NCBI GenBank assembly: GCA_900073065.1
Contig: FJOG01000018.1
Location: 862,079-926,078 of the forward strand
From: Phialocephala subalpina
Taxonomy: Eukaryota; Ascomycota; Leotiomycetes; Helotiales; Mollisiaceae
Reading direction: 5' to 3'
Length of the DNA stretch: 64,000 nt
A program made the translations under genes and the position numbers. Positions 23,055 through 34,544 of the stretch are shown here, one piece after another. How positions within the stretch are numbered: the stretch's first letter is position 1; each line of letters begins with the position of its first letter. The notes below the pieces were generated by a model that worked only from the letters and a program-made list of their open reading frames with translations, had not been told where the DNA came from and did not search any database.

Positions 23055-26000
23055 TCACCAGCTCAAACCAGAACACTTGTAAGGGAAGGGGGAGGGGGTA
23101 AAACAGCAAGGGGTTGGGTCTTCTTGCTCAGGTACCTCGGTTGATGGTATAAATTCATCAATAGGTTTGCTCTCAACCTTCTTATCGGTAGTTTGTACCT
23201 CGGGCTCCGGGTTAGCAACCTCTTCGCTCTTGAGTTCCTCGACTGGCCCTTCAGGTTCGATGCTGATAGGCTCTTTAACAGCAGGCTCCTTCGTTGGTAG
23301 AGTCTCGTCGACGATCTCAGCATTCCAAACCTCAGGGACTGCTTCCTCCTCAACCGAAGACTCCTCAGGGATTGGTTCAGCCTCGACGACAGGGCTATTT
23401 TGCAATTGCCTCTTAACGATTTCGGTCTCGGGCTCCGGCGCGTGCGTAGACTCTTCGGCAATGGGTTCTTCTGCAACAGGTTCCTCCGCGATAGGTTCCT
23501 CTGCTATAGGCTCCTCTGCAATAGGCTCCTCAGCAACCGGTGCCTCGGGCTCAAAGTCCTTCTCAGCCTCCTCGACTTTCGATTTAGCTTCAACCTCAGA
23601 AACACTGTCGTCATCCACAACGGATACTTCCGGCTTAACAGCACTTCTACTCACCACCCTAGAATAACCGGGACTCGAACTCTTGAACCACGCCCCCTCG
23701 CTGATCGGCTTCGCAGTCTCTCGAGGCACAGACGCGGTATGGTCCTTAAGCAGCTCGACGCCTCGATCGCTGAAATAGACACCGTTTGCTAGCGGCGAGG
23801 TATGCTGTTGTAGCTGCCTAACGTCTTTCTTGTTGAAATACACGCCGTCGTGCAGCTGCACTATATGACTGCTTGTATCTTTGATGTTGTTGTCTAGACC
23901 ATCGAGCTTGGTAGTAATTGCGTCGAGATCTGTTTTATGTTGGTCGAGAGAAGTATTGAGGGCTGAGAGATCAGTTGCTGGGATGCCTTTGACGTCTCCG
24001 GAGAGAGTGGTAATAGATTCAGTGATTTGGGTGCCGGTGGCGTCAATCTCGGCCTTAAGCTCATCGCTTAGCGTCGTCAGACTGGTGGTGATAGCCGTAT
24101 GGTTGAAATCTAGCTGAGTCGTCATACTCGTAAGGTTTTGCTTCAAACCGACTATATTCGCGGCACCGGCCTCGACAAGCGCTTTCACAGCCTTGAAATT
24201 CTTTAGTACGGAACTACTTTCATCGTCATCTTGGGACAACAAAGCAGTAGCTCCTACTTTGGCGGCTTCGCCAATAGCTAAAGCACCAATAGCTTGCGCG
24301 AGATTCGCTTGCGAGTCTTTCGTCTCAGTATGAAGGGCTTTGACAAGAGCGCCGTAGTCTGTGATGCTAGCTTGCGATCAGCGAGAATGGATTTCAATTC
24401 CGAGACGTTGGTCAAGATGTTAGTGTGTGAAGAGTTATCCTTGATAGCCTCGAGGATTGGACCGTGGGTCGTAAAAAGGCCACGATTGGTTGATAAAAGC
24501 TCGTGGGACATTTCGATTGCGGCTAGGACCTTTGGACTTGCCGTTTTCTCCCCGATTTCGGATAAAGTCGCAGTTTGACCTTCGAGGGTGTTGAGGATGG
24601 TGGTGATGTGGGTTTCTAGGGCGGAGGAATCTGAGCTCTGGGTACTTGTTGCAGCGGCACTACGCTGGATGGACTTCAACTCTGTGAATGCTGCGGTGTG
24701 TGATGTGTGAGCGTTGTTGAAAGCTAATGTCGCGTCCTTAATTTCGGACAATGTAGCTGCATAAGTTGAGTGATTATCGTTCAAAGCTGATGTTGCATCT
24801 TTGAGTTCAGACAATGTGGTTGCATGTGCAGAATGCGACTCGTTGGATGCTGATGTTGCCTCGTTGATCTCTGCTAGGGTGCTGGCGTGAGCAGTATGCG
24901 ACTCGTTTGAAGCCAAAGCGGTAGCTTTGATCTCGCCCAGAATGGCAGCATGGGCGACATGCGAGTCGTTAGATGCCGTCGTAGCATCTTTGATGACAGC
25001 AAGGTGAGCACTGTGATCATCCAGCTTCGTGACAATACCGCCAATCTGTGCTTCAAGTCCACCAAGATTAACGCTGTCAGAAGAAGTAGGCTCGACAGAT
25101 CTGGACTTCAATTCGTCTAGAGAACTGGCGTGAGCAGTATGTGACTCGTCAGATGCCGTAGTAGCATCCTTGATTGCAACGAGATGGGCACTATGATCAT
25201 CCAACTTCGTGACGATACTATTGATTTGCTCCTCAAGCCCGCCTAGATTAGGACCGCCGTAGGAGCAGCAGGTTCTAGAGATTGAGATTTGATCTCATCC
25301 AACACCGCACTATGAGCAGCATGACTCTCACCGCTGGCATGCAACAGAGTCAAAATCTCGTCACTGACATCGCCTTCCCTGATCTCCGTTAACAGATTTG
25401 TGTGATTGACTTGTGCTTGCCCTATATTATGGAGAGCAGTCAGGATCTCGGCGCTGACATCTTCTTTGATCTTATTGAGGAGGTTAGTGTGCAGCATAAG
25501 TATTTCGATGACCGTCGCAAAAGGTCCATCTAAGTAAGACTCGACGTCGTCGGGGATAGACACGATTTCTTTGCTAACGGGTGTTTCAGAGGCACTACGC
25601 TCTTTGATTTCGTTCCAAGCTGTGCTGTGGGTGTTGAGTGTACTAATGATAGACCCGACTTGGGTTTTAAGGGCGGCGAGATTCCCGGTATCAGCTGCAG
25701 GCACACGCGAAATGCCTGGTGAGCGAATGTCTTCGACGGCGACGGCGTGGGTGGTGGTTGCTGTCTTGTTTTCATTCAGGACTAAAGAATGGATTTTAAT
25801 CTCGTTCAGTGCTGAACTGTGGGAATCGAGGGCGGTCAGGATGGCGGCAATTTGAGCTTCTAGGTTACCCTTGGCAGCTGGTGTAACGCTGAGGGAGTTA
25901 ATGCCCTCTAGAGAGGCGCCATGATTCTCGAGAGCAGCAGTATGTGATCCGCTTGAGGTCCTAATCTCATCCAGAGACGAACCATCAGATTCAAGTGTGG

Positions 26001-27902
26001 CGATGATAGCGGCAATCTGGCTCTCTAGAACTGTGATATTGTCGCATCCAGCTGGCGCACTGGCACCCAGTGATCTTATCCCTTCCAAAGATGTACCATG
26101 GCTTTCCAAAACAGTAGCATGAGAGCCTCCAGTAGTCTTGATTTCATCTAATGTCGCAGTGTGCTCGTCAAGCTTGCTAGCTATAGCGCTGATCTGAGTC
26201 CCCACATCACCAGTGTCGGCCGGTGGAGGAGCTTCAGAGTTGACAGATTTGATACCCTCCAGAGTAGCAGCATGGGAAGCGTGCGACTCGTTCGATTGCT
26301 TCACGGCAGCCAAGATCTCAGCACTTGGATCCTCAGCCTTTTGCCCTTCGATGATAATAAGCACGGTGTCAATTTTTGCTTTTAATCCAGTAACATTCTC
26401 GCTATTAGAGGCAATTCTAGCCTGGATATTTTCTTTCAAGGATTCGAGGTCTGCCTTCAGTCCCGAAAGAACAGCTGAATGATCGATAGGGCTGTCCTCT
26501 GAAATAACGGTAAGGGCAGGTGCAGCCCCGAGCGATCTGTCTCTGATCTCGCTCAATGCCGCGGCATGAGCTGTATGCGAGTTATTGGATTGTTAGAGCG
26601 CTTCGAGGATCTCCGGATGTGGTCCCTTTTCTTTAATTTCTCCTAAGACACCGCTGTGTTCTCCTACAGCTGCGAAGACATTTGTAAAGCCCTCTGTATT
26701 CGAGGCATTGCCTGCCTCAACAATCGCCTTCAAGGCGCCAAGTTCCGAAGATATAGCCTCGATCTTCTCCGTTGTGTCGGAGTGCCCCTTAAGAGCTGCG
26801 AGGTCGGTTGAAATAAGATCCAGCTTGATGGTATGTAATGAGACTAATAAGGCGTCTTGCGCCTCGGATTATTTGCTGATGGCTTGGATATTCTTTCCCA
26901 GATCCGTTCCGATAACTTCAATGATTTGCCGGATGTCTGCTTTTAATTGATCTAACTAGGCTTATGGAACTGATGTTGTGGTGTTCGATTGCTCGGAGGA
27001 GGATTTTAGGACGTCGATGCTCTCTTTCGTGGGTCCTAAAGATGCCGTTATGTCGACCACTCCCTGTGCCACTTCCGTGATCTTCGTAGTATTCGATTCG
27101 ATCGAGCCGGAAAGCCCAGAGAGAGTTGCGGTCGTCTTCGCATTGTTCTCGTCGAGCAACAGCTTGAAATAGTCCAAGATGGGCGTTGCTCCGCCCACGC
27201 TCCTAGCTACCGGTTCCTCTTCCAAAGCAGCATCTGCGGGCTTATCTGGAGGAGTTCCAGGAGGAGCATATGCAGAATCAATGATCGATTCCCGCTTTGC
27301 AGTATGTTCTGCATTTGACTCCAACCGCTCCAAGATATGCTCCACGCTTTGGTTCGTTTTCTGTAGTAAAAGTTCGTGTGTATAGACTGCCTCTATTAGT
27401 GGTTGTATAGTATCGAGTGCTGATTTAATTGATGGTTTAATAAGCTTCGCGAGGTTTGCTGCGATAGCATTCTGAAAGGCTTCGCCGTTGATAGCTTAAT
27501 CAACCGCATGTCGTAACGATTCAAAGTCCTGTGTGATATATCCGCTCGTGTGAACAGGACTACTGGCGATTGCTGAATATTGAGCATTGGGACTTCGGAG
27601 TTCTGGGTCTCCATCTGCAGTTATCCTGCCAGATTTACTGAGTTTCCGACCGCCCTCGAAGGATTTGCGTCGACTTTCAAAAGAAGCCTTGATGCGTGAG
27701 GTTGGATGGGAAAGGCGAGTTCGGCGGCGCTATAGTGCGATGAAAATGAGGGTATATTGGTAGTGACAGAGAGAGAAATGACAGAAAGAAAGACAGAGTT
27801 TTTACTCCAAACAAAACCTACCTCACCCTCACCGTACCTCGCGACCCGCCAGCTGGGTATATCGCGATGTGCTATAAGATTGGGATGCTTAGTTGTAAAC
27901 AT
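23055..27902 (-). pseudogene. Very large repeat/coiled-coil protein gene with five nonsense codons and two frameshifts
   Basis: Exon 1 (27822..27902, MFTTKHPNLIAHRDIP) is joined by a 92-nt intron to an exon starting at 27729. From there to 25243 one frame runs continuously, broken only by TAA or TAG at 27496-27498, 26962-26964, 26956-26958, 26869-26871 and 26593-26595. Each is one C-to-T change from CAA or CAG, in Gln-compatible context. The frame shifts near 25255 and again near 24365; in both cases flanking sequence reads on in the new frame to a stop at 23055. The encoded protein has roughly 12-15 degenerate repeats of the form SNESH.AHAATL.EIK, then a Glu/Pro-rich tail with AEEPIAEEP repeats. 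The family is not recognised; an extended fibrous or coiled structure is likely. The gene is decayed. Confidence 0.75.
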
Positions 27903-29056
27903 TTATGCGTGATTGATCGCTGACAGTATCACAGAAATGCGTTGTCCGGCACCTTAGGGAAGGTTCGAGGATGGCGCCTGCGGTTTCGCAGGGGTTGTTG
28001 CCGGCTGGAACATCTGTTTCGCCGCTCCGTTGGGCATTATTACCTAGACGCCATGCATCCACTCGTCGTGTGCTGTGGTGGACTTTGATGTCATTTGATA
28101 TTGGGCGGAAATGAGGCCATGCTTGCTTCTGCTGCCGGGGAACGTGTCAATGTGCAGTCATATGGGCGGGGGTGGGCAGCGGCATAGGCTGGACAAGGAG
28201 AGGGTAGACTGCGAGGAAACAGAACGGGAGAGGAACTGCATTGCGAGGAAACAACACGGAGACAGCGTACCTCCTCATAACCCCTCTTTAGACTCTTCAA
28301 AGTGACTATAAGGACTAGAATAGGAAGAATGAAAAGTAGGACATCGGTCCCACTAAAGTGCTTGTCTAGTGTGCCATGCGTTTCTAACGGGAGATTAATC
28401 CTCTCAGTGAAATAACGTCGTATAATAAAACCGAGAGTACGAGCAGAAAGCTCTCTATTAGCTCTATAATATCGTAAGGCGAATCTATTATACACCTCTT
28501 AGATGCAAGGATAACACGTAGTATGTATAAAAGGTCTACAACGCAATCTTGGTGTTCCTGCTGCGCTGCCACAGCCATATCTTGGCCTAATTTTGGCCTA
28601 AGGCGATATTTTACGTCAATGGAAGCCGCGATCGTTTCCAAGAGCATCGACATCGACCTTTAAATCAAACAGTCATCAATCGAACAACCAACAACTCTTT
28701 GGAGCATCTCAAAAGCTCGCTGTGGTAATCATTAATTCATCCGCAAACGAGTACCCATATCCCTTTCTGAGGTGCTGAGGAGTACGTCCACGGAGATATT
28801 CTCGATACCCGAATCTCCAACGATTGCACCCAACCCTTCCGCTATTCGAGAGAAAGGATTGCGACAACTGAGTACAATCCAACTGAGTGTGTAATCCCAA
28901 GCAGATCCAGTGAATCCGCTTTCTCACAGGCGTATATTGATTCCCGGCGCCTTAAAGATGCTGTTCAGACAACCAGAGGCTGACCTGCACTACTACTAGT
29001 ACGAGTTATCGAAAGACGGACTTCCCTGTTGGCGCAATCGACCCGATCGAACACAA
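27903..29056. other. Intergenic region upstream of the GCN5 paralogue
   Basis: Minus-strand frames at 28091-28653 (one with the hydrophobic run LLFILPILVLIVTL) have no domain and no clear splice structure. The right part, about 28680-29056, is the probable promoter of the acetyltransferase gene. Confidence 0.35.
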
Positions 29057-30343
29057 ATGGACAAAAGAGAGTCGCAATCATTCTCGGCCAACCGCGAACA
29101 AAATCTCCTAGTCGCGAAGCGCAAGGCCTCCGAAGAACCGAATACCCCCACTGCCACCAAAAGAATCAAAAGCTCTCACGATGGGTCTACGGAACCAAAT
29201 GTTGAGCTTCCGGCTACAGCCTGGAGGGTTCCTTTCCCAGACAAGGTATGCTAGGAGATTCCAATGTTTGGAAACATTCTAATTGAGTTAAAGCCTGCAG
29301 TCTTAGAAGAAATAAATGGCGAGATAGAATTCAGAGTTGTCAATAATGATGGCACCAGACAGAGTTATATTATCCTTACGGGTCTCAAATGCTTATTTCA
29401 AAAGCAACTTCCGAAAATGCCCAAGGATTATATCGCACGTCTCGTTTATGACCGCGCTCATTTATCTATCGCCATCGTCAAAATGCCTCTACAAGTTATC
29501 GGCGGAATATCATTCCGAGAATTCAGAGACCGCATATTTGCCGAAATCGTTTTTTGCGCAGTCTCATCTGATCAGCAGGTGAAAGGATACGGAGCACATC
29601 TTATGGCCCATTTGAAAGATTATATCAAAGCTACTTCCCCAGTGATGCATTTTCTAACTTACGCCGATAATTATGCTACTGGGTACTTTCAAAAACAAGG
29701 CTTTACCAAAGAGATCACCCTCGACAAGCATCTCTGGATGGGTTATATCAAGGATTACGAAGGAGGGACGATCATGCAATGCTCTATGCTTCCCCGAATA
29801 CGTTATCTTGAAGCTGGTCGTATGCTGCTTAAGCAGAAGGAAACTGTACTAGCCAAAATTCGTGCCGTGAGCAAAAGCCACATTGTTCATCAACCGCCTA
29901 CGCAATGGACTACTGGCGTTATCACTCCAATCGATCCACTCTCGATCCCTGCCATTCGGGCAACTGGCTGGTCTCCAGATATGGATAAATTAGCACGAGA
30001 ACCACGCCACGGACCTCATTTCAATCAACTTCGACGTTTTCTGGGTGAACTTCAAAACCACAAACAAGCATGGCCCTTCCTTAATCCGGTCAACAGAGAC
30101 GAAGTTCCTGATTATTACAATGTCATTACATCACCAATGGATCTATCAATGGTAGAGGAAAGATTGCACCAGGATCAATACCTTACCCCAAAAAACCTCG
30201 TCGACGATCTCAAATTAATTTTCAGCAACTGTCGGAAGTATAATGACGAAACAACGGTATACACCAAGTGTGCAGTCAGATTGGAGAAGCACATGTGGAG
30301 TCTTATTAAGGATATTCCGGAGTGGCATGAGTTACTTGAATGA
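29057..30343 (+). CDS. GCN5-type histone acetyltransferase, divergent paralogue
   Basis: Exons 29057..29245 and 29294..30343 give 412 residues; the 48-nt intron has GTATGC, a TTCTAAT branch and acceptor TTAAAG. After a basic N-terminus (KRKASEEP...TKRIKSS, nuclear-signal-like) comes the GNAT fold: [11 protein letters not shown] with the catalytic Glu at 147 and the acetyl-CoA loop [10 protein letters not shown] at 157-166. A C-terminal bromodomain (about 305-400) has [12 protein letters not shown] and the acetyl-lysine Asn in CRKYNDE. Canonical GCN5 acetylates histone H3 in SAGA/ADA. This copy differs from the near-invariant fungal sequence at many normally fixed positions ([26 protein letters not shown]), so it is probably a second, faster-evolving gene. 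It lies next to the decayed island. No disruption is seen. Confidence 0.85.
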
Positions 30344-31970
30344 AATGGTGTCAACGCCCCCCGTTCTTTGGAGTTTGGTTTGTTGTTAAATGGATCGGGG
30401 GGGTTTTGTTGAATCGTCATGCCGTACGGTAGTTTTCGAGTCACACTACTATGGGGTCCAGACCTATCATGTAGCCCAGGATCATTAGGTTATGAGCCCC
30501 GCTCTTGCTCGTCAACTTCAAAATATTCGTTTGAAACCGTCAGATCTTCTTCAATATCATTGCAACACTACAATTGTCACATCAATTTGGAATAACCTCA
30601 ATCTCGTCAATATGGTATCCTCAGCATCAACCTCTGCTGTACTAGCTACAGTTGGTGGCCATAAGAGTGAGCTCCTCAATGATAAGAACTTTTCACATGG
30701 TCAAACCGGGATGATAATTCGTCACCTAGAAACAGTTCTGCTGGGAACACTCCTGAGAGGTTAATTACACATGGGAACGATGACTCGGGATCAGATATCC
30801 CCGCTAACGCAGGCTCGTCGACGCCAAACGATAGAGGATCGGGTCAAGACAATGATGATTTCTAGAATGCCGAGGAGGAACTTGTGCAGCATCATTTTAC
30901 AGATGATCATTTTGAATAACAACCTCAAGAACGTATGATTTGGAGAGGGAAAGAGGTATTTAGAACCTGGGAATCACGCAGATTACAAGGCCACTCTGTC
31001 AACGTGTTTGTTTTGAATGAGTGACTTTAGTTAGATTTTCTCGCTAGACCAGCTAACCATCGGGCGCCCTCCGCTAGACACATATAACCACCGCGACTTG
31101 AGCATATATAATGACAGACAGTAATAAGCACCAGCAAACTCATCCAAAATCAAACTCGACGATAATGCTTCCAATCCGATCTTCCATCGATACCTATACT
31201 TGTATCCAATTTATGCGCCTAAATATCGGATCAATGTGTTAGCGGCTAGGCTTGAAACGTATTGGTTGAATGAGAAGTTCGGAAAGAGACGGAAAGAGTA
31301 GGGGGAATGAATGGAATGAATGGTCTTTTCGTCAGAACACTCATGTAATTTGACATACATTCTGAACAAGGCTGACCGTCTCCCGCAGTCGGCCCATTCT
31401 GGCCGTGGCATGTATCGCATGTATCTGTTTATTGAAGCAACTTCAGCACACATTTTTCTTGGGAGTGGAATACACTATAGCTGTGGATTTGATATTTGAG
31501 AGACTTACGGTTCGGGCAGAACCAACCATCGGGTCCTATAGAATAGCTAAGTAGAATTGGGCATCCTGTTCGCTCTGCCATACACAAGCCGTTTATCGGT
31601 GGATTAGTAGTTGGGTGGGTGACCACCAGCGAATACCTACTGTTGTATGTTCTTTTTTTGACTTTTTTTTTTTTTGGCTCCCGAGACCCACTTGCTGGGT
31701 GGTGATAAGAGAAAGGGTTGGGTGTGAGTGAACTCCAACAAACCTAAATATGTTCCCTGGGCTACTTCTGAGCCCTGAAATCGTCAAAAGAGTCCAAGGT
31801 TTGCTGCTTGTTGTGCATTTTCAGTCCTTTCTCCCAATTCGTGGACGTTGCACCCCAACCTTTTCACTTCGAGAATTTTGATTTATTTTCAGCTGTAATC
31901 TATGAATGGGAGTACAAGTTTCAAAAGAAACACCTGAAGTTGTGATTTCATGTTGTTAGGTGCTTTTACC

Positions 31971-32047
31971 ATTTTTGTTGAAGCGATGGTATAAAAAGGA
32001 AATGCCTCCCGACATAAAAAAAAAAGGAGGCCCTCACTTTAGCGAGG
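31971..32047 (+). repeat. Dispersed repeat, left copy flanking the nucleotidylyltransferase gene
   Basis: Contains ATTTTTGTTGAAGC followed about 50 bp later by an A-rich run and CTTTAGCGAGG. The same two blocks in the same order occur at 33905-33969. The two copies bracket one intact gene in direct orientation. Confidence 0.45.
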
Positions 32048-32264
32048 CTTCAGAATGGCATTGAAGTTCCCTTCCAAGTTCGGTGTATCCGAACACACAA
32101 TGATTCAAATTAGAAAATCTTTGAATAAAAATTACGAAAATTGTTTGTAAAATAATCTGGAAAGATAGTTTCAAGATAGAATTAATGGTTAACGAGTTTC
32201 GATGCTTTCAAGATCCTGGTGCGGGGTAGATGCGGGGTAGATACGGGGTACTGAAGCCCTGAAA

Positions 32265-32395
32265 CGCAGTGGTCGATACGCGGGAGATTTAGCGATTACA
32301 GGCTTGGGTCCGGCTAAATTTAGCGATCCAAGTTCTAGTTTCAGAGGATCGCTCACTAAATATCTAGACTCTCACTCCCTGGAATCGAGCAAGAG
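32265..32395 (+). repeat. Diverged copy of a GCTAAA-rich dispersed repeat
   Basis: The blocks GATCGCTCACTAAATATCTAG and ACTCTCACTCCCTGGAA, read in short pieces, match the 3' half of copies at 37340-37390 and 51960-52000. The palindromic GCTAAA/TTTAGC core is also present. It is more diverged than the other copies. Confidence 0.4.
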
Positions 32396-32765
32396 ATAAT
32401 GAAACTTGTATTAGACATATGGTGTCTTTTGAGAATGAAGGATTCAATTTTGAACTCACTCTCAGTCATGAATTCGGATCTAGGAAAATACTCTCCTGTC
32501 TTGCTCAATTTTGATTCAACAGGGTCACACCTCAAATCAGTCACCAGATGCATTGGCGAATTAACACGATTGCTAATTTGCGATGGAATGAATCAGAACA
32601 TCTTGTGAGTGATTGTACTCTGGGCAAGCTCCTATAAATTGCCCGGATAGGGTATTTTTCGACTTACAAAACCATCTCGATCCTCCAAGTACATTCGCAC
32701 ACGACGATTAAACTGCCGTTTGCTGAACCATAGAGGGGTCAAGCATTCGGAATTATACATCTGCC

Positions 32766-33773
32766 ATGGCCTCGCCTCCAGATCCGGCAGCACTTACCAA
32801 TACACATATTCCACATAACCCAAATATTATAGAGCCTTACTTGCAAGATGCCCTCAACACTTCCAGTAGCAGCGCACATCCAGCCCACCTCATCAACCCC
32901 ACCTCTCGCACTTCACATCCCATCAACGCACCAAACGCCATCACCACTTATCCAACCCTCAAACTCAACACCAGAAATCAAATCCTCCTCTTCCCCGGCT
33001 CCTTCAACCCGCCTCACCAAGGCCATCTTGCAACCATCCGCTACTTCCATGAGCGCCGAGACCAGCTCGCTATCGTCGCAATGTTCATCTTTGCTGATCC
33101 CTCCGACATCATTGGCACGAAGGAAAAGATATGGGGTGATATAATCCTTCCCCAGTCCCTCCGCAATCAAATGTTCGCTGAAGTCCTTGAACTGGCCCAG
33201 CTTATCGAGGGTCGTTGGCTTCATCTACTGGTGGGAGACATGGAAGGTCACATCAACGTTTTGCGTGATACGACAGATTTGATAGCAGACGCTGGGTGGG
33301 ACGTTAACTTAGTCGGGTTCCTCGGAGGCGATAAACTCTCCATCGAGAGCCCGCCGCATTTACCGCCTGGTGGGCTGAGGGCTTGGGGTCCAGTTGATGA
33401 GTTTTTGATCATGAATGCTAGGCGGCCGGTCGATTTCTACGATCCAGGACCAGATGCGAGTCCACACAATTTACTTGGCTGCACGGAGTGGAAGAGGGGA
33501 AAGTTGAAGGTAGAGCATGAGCAAAGCGTTGGGGCGCTGTGGCTTTGTAGAGCTTTGACTGTTCCTGGTGAGCCAGTTATTCAGTTCCGTGCTTCGAAGA
33601 GAAGTGCATCGAATGGTATTAGCTCGACGAAGATAAGAAGAATCATGTCTGAGGCACCTGATGAGGAACTTTATGGGCAGCTTAAAGATAAAGTTCTTAG
33701 TGTTGAGCTTCTTTTGGAGTGGTTGAAGATATATCGGAAGACCAAAATGATGGAAGATGAAGGTGCTCTCTAG
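32766..33773 (+). CDS. Nucleotidylyltransferase-superfamily protein (NMNAT-like fold)
   Basis: Intronless, 335 residues. The core has the two superfamily motifs: the (H/T)xGH loop as FPGSFNPPHQGH, with HQGH at residues 84-87, and the C-terminal ISSTKIRR. These bind nucleotide phosphates in HIGH-type adenylyl/cytidylyl transferases. The first ~70 residues are a low-complexity Ser/Pro/Ala leader. A conserved-looking middle block is LVGFLGGDKLSIE. The family includes nicotinate/nicotinamide mononucleotide adenylyltransferases, and fungi carry several divergent members of unknown substrate. Sequence alone does not assign this copy to NAD synthesis. The start is the first ATG in a long open frame. 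It is bracketed by direct copies of a short repeat. Confidence 0.8.
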   Translation: MASPPDPAALTNTHIPHNPNIIEPYLQDALNTSSSSAHPAHLINPTSRTSHPINAPNAITTYPTLKLNTRNQILLFPGSFNPPHQGHLATIRYFHERRDQLAIVAMFIFADPSDIIGTKEKIWGDIILPQSLRNQMFAEVLELAQLIEGRWLHLLVGDMEGHINVLRDTTDLIADAGWDVNLVGFLGGDKLSIESPPHLPPGGLRAWGPVDEFLIMNARRPVDFYDPGPDASPHNLLGCTEWKRGKLKVEHEQSVGALWLCRALTVPGEPVIQFRASKRSASNGISSTKIRRIMSEAPDEELYGQLKDKVLSVELLLEWLKIYRKTKMMEDEGAL

Positions 33774-34544
33774 CTTCTACCATTGAAGACTACCTTTTCA
33801 CTTGACGGGCATCGTTGGTTTATAGCTAGTTTGAACAGATACAACTTACAAATGTCCGAAGAAACGCTCAAATATTCGGTTCCGTATTACGACTTAATTT
33901 TATTATTTTTGTTGAAGCATTACTTCAGGAGAAGTCACCCCTCGAGCATAAAAAGGGACTTTAGCGAGGTCCAGATTTTGTAAGCGAAAATTACCCCGCC
34001 TTCTTCTTGGTCGTGACAACTGGTGATCTCAGGTTCGCCAACTAATGAGGAAGTCGGTGGCTCTCGTGGCCATGTTCGGAGATTAGGCTCAACTACTACT
34101 GCAGCTCCTTCGTATCGTCCCACCATGTGTCAGACTTCGGCCCCATACCCCAGAATCATAAAAACATCCACTCTACCCCAAGCAAGTGCGCGCGCTACCG
34201 GAGAAACTTTGGGGACTCCGCCAATTGCAAGTATTACGGAACGCTTGTCAATGCGCGTGGCTGGGCTCGATTGGATCGATAGTGGTGAGAATGCCCATGG
34301 TATCAACAGCTCATTACTCCATTCGCTATCTCTCCTCTCGCCATTCAGTCATCTGCTTGAATAGGCAACCAGAACCACTGCGGTGTACCGGGAATAATTT
34401 TGAAGATCTTGTGTTTGACTTGCGTATAATTAAGTCGTCCCATTGACGTCCTCCTCAATGTGATCAACAAACAGAGGACATTTGGATTCCAGATCTTCAA
34501 TCCTCTTCAGATATCTCTACAGACCTGTTTGTCAACCACCCTCC
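33774..34544. other. Intergenic region between nucleotidylyltransferase and sugar transporter genes
   Basis: Holds the right copy of the flanking repeat (33905-33969) and the promoter of the transporter. Frames at 34023-34446 lack any domain. An in-frame ATG at 34482 lies upstream of the chosen transporter start. Confidence 0.45.
33905..33969 (+). repeat. Dispersed repeat, right copy flanking the nucleotidylyltransferase gene
   Basis: ATTTTTGTTGAAGC then, 40 bp on, AAAAAGGGACTTTAGCGAGG. It is the partner of the copy at 31971-32047, in the same orientation. Confidence 0.45.

Larger units (their letters stand above)
30344..32765. other. Long intergenic region with relics and repeats
   Basis: At 30785-30920 a protein-like frame (DSGSDIPANAGSSTPNDRGS ... 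EEELVQHHFTDDHFE) carries an in-frame TAG and looks like a gene relic. A frame at 30492-30764 has no domain. Around 31970-32050 and 32260-32390 are members of dispersed repeat families listed separately. The rest is AT-rich non-coding sequence with a T-run near 31668. Confidence 0.4.

Noticed and set aside
23167..24117. Plus-strand open frames rich in Ser opposite the repeat pseudogene
   Set aside because: They are antisense to the Glu/Pro-rich tail; the repetitive codons on the other strand explain the openness.
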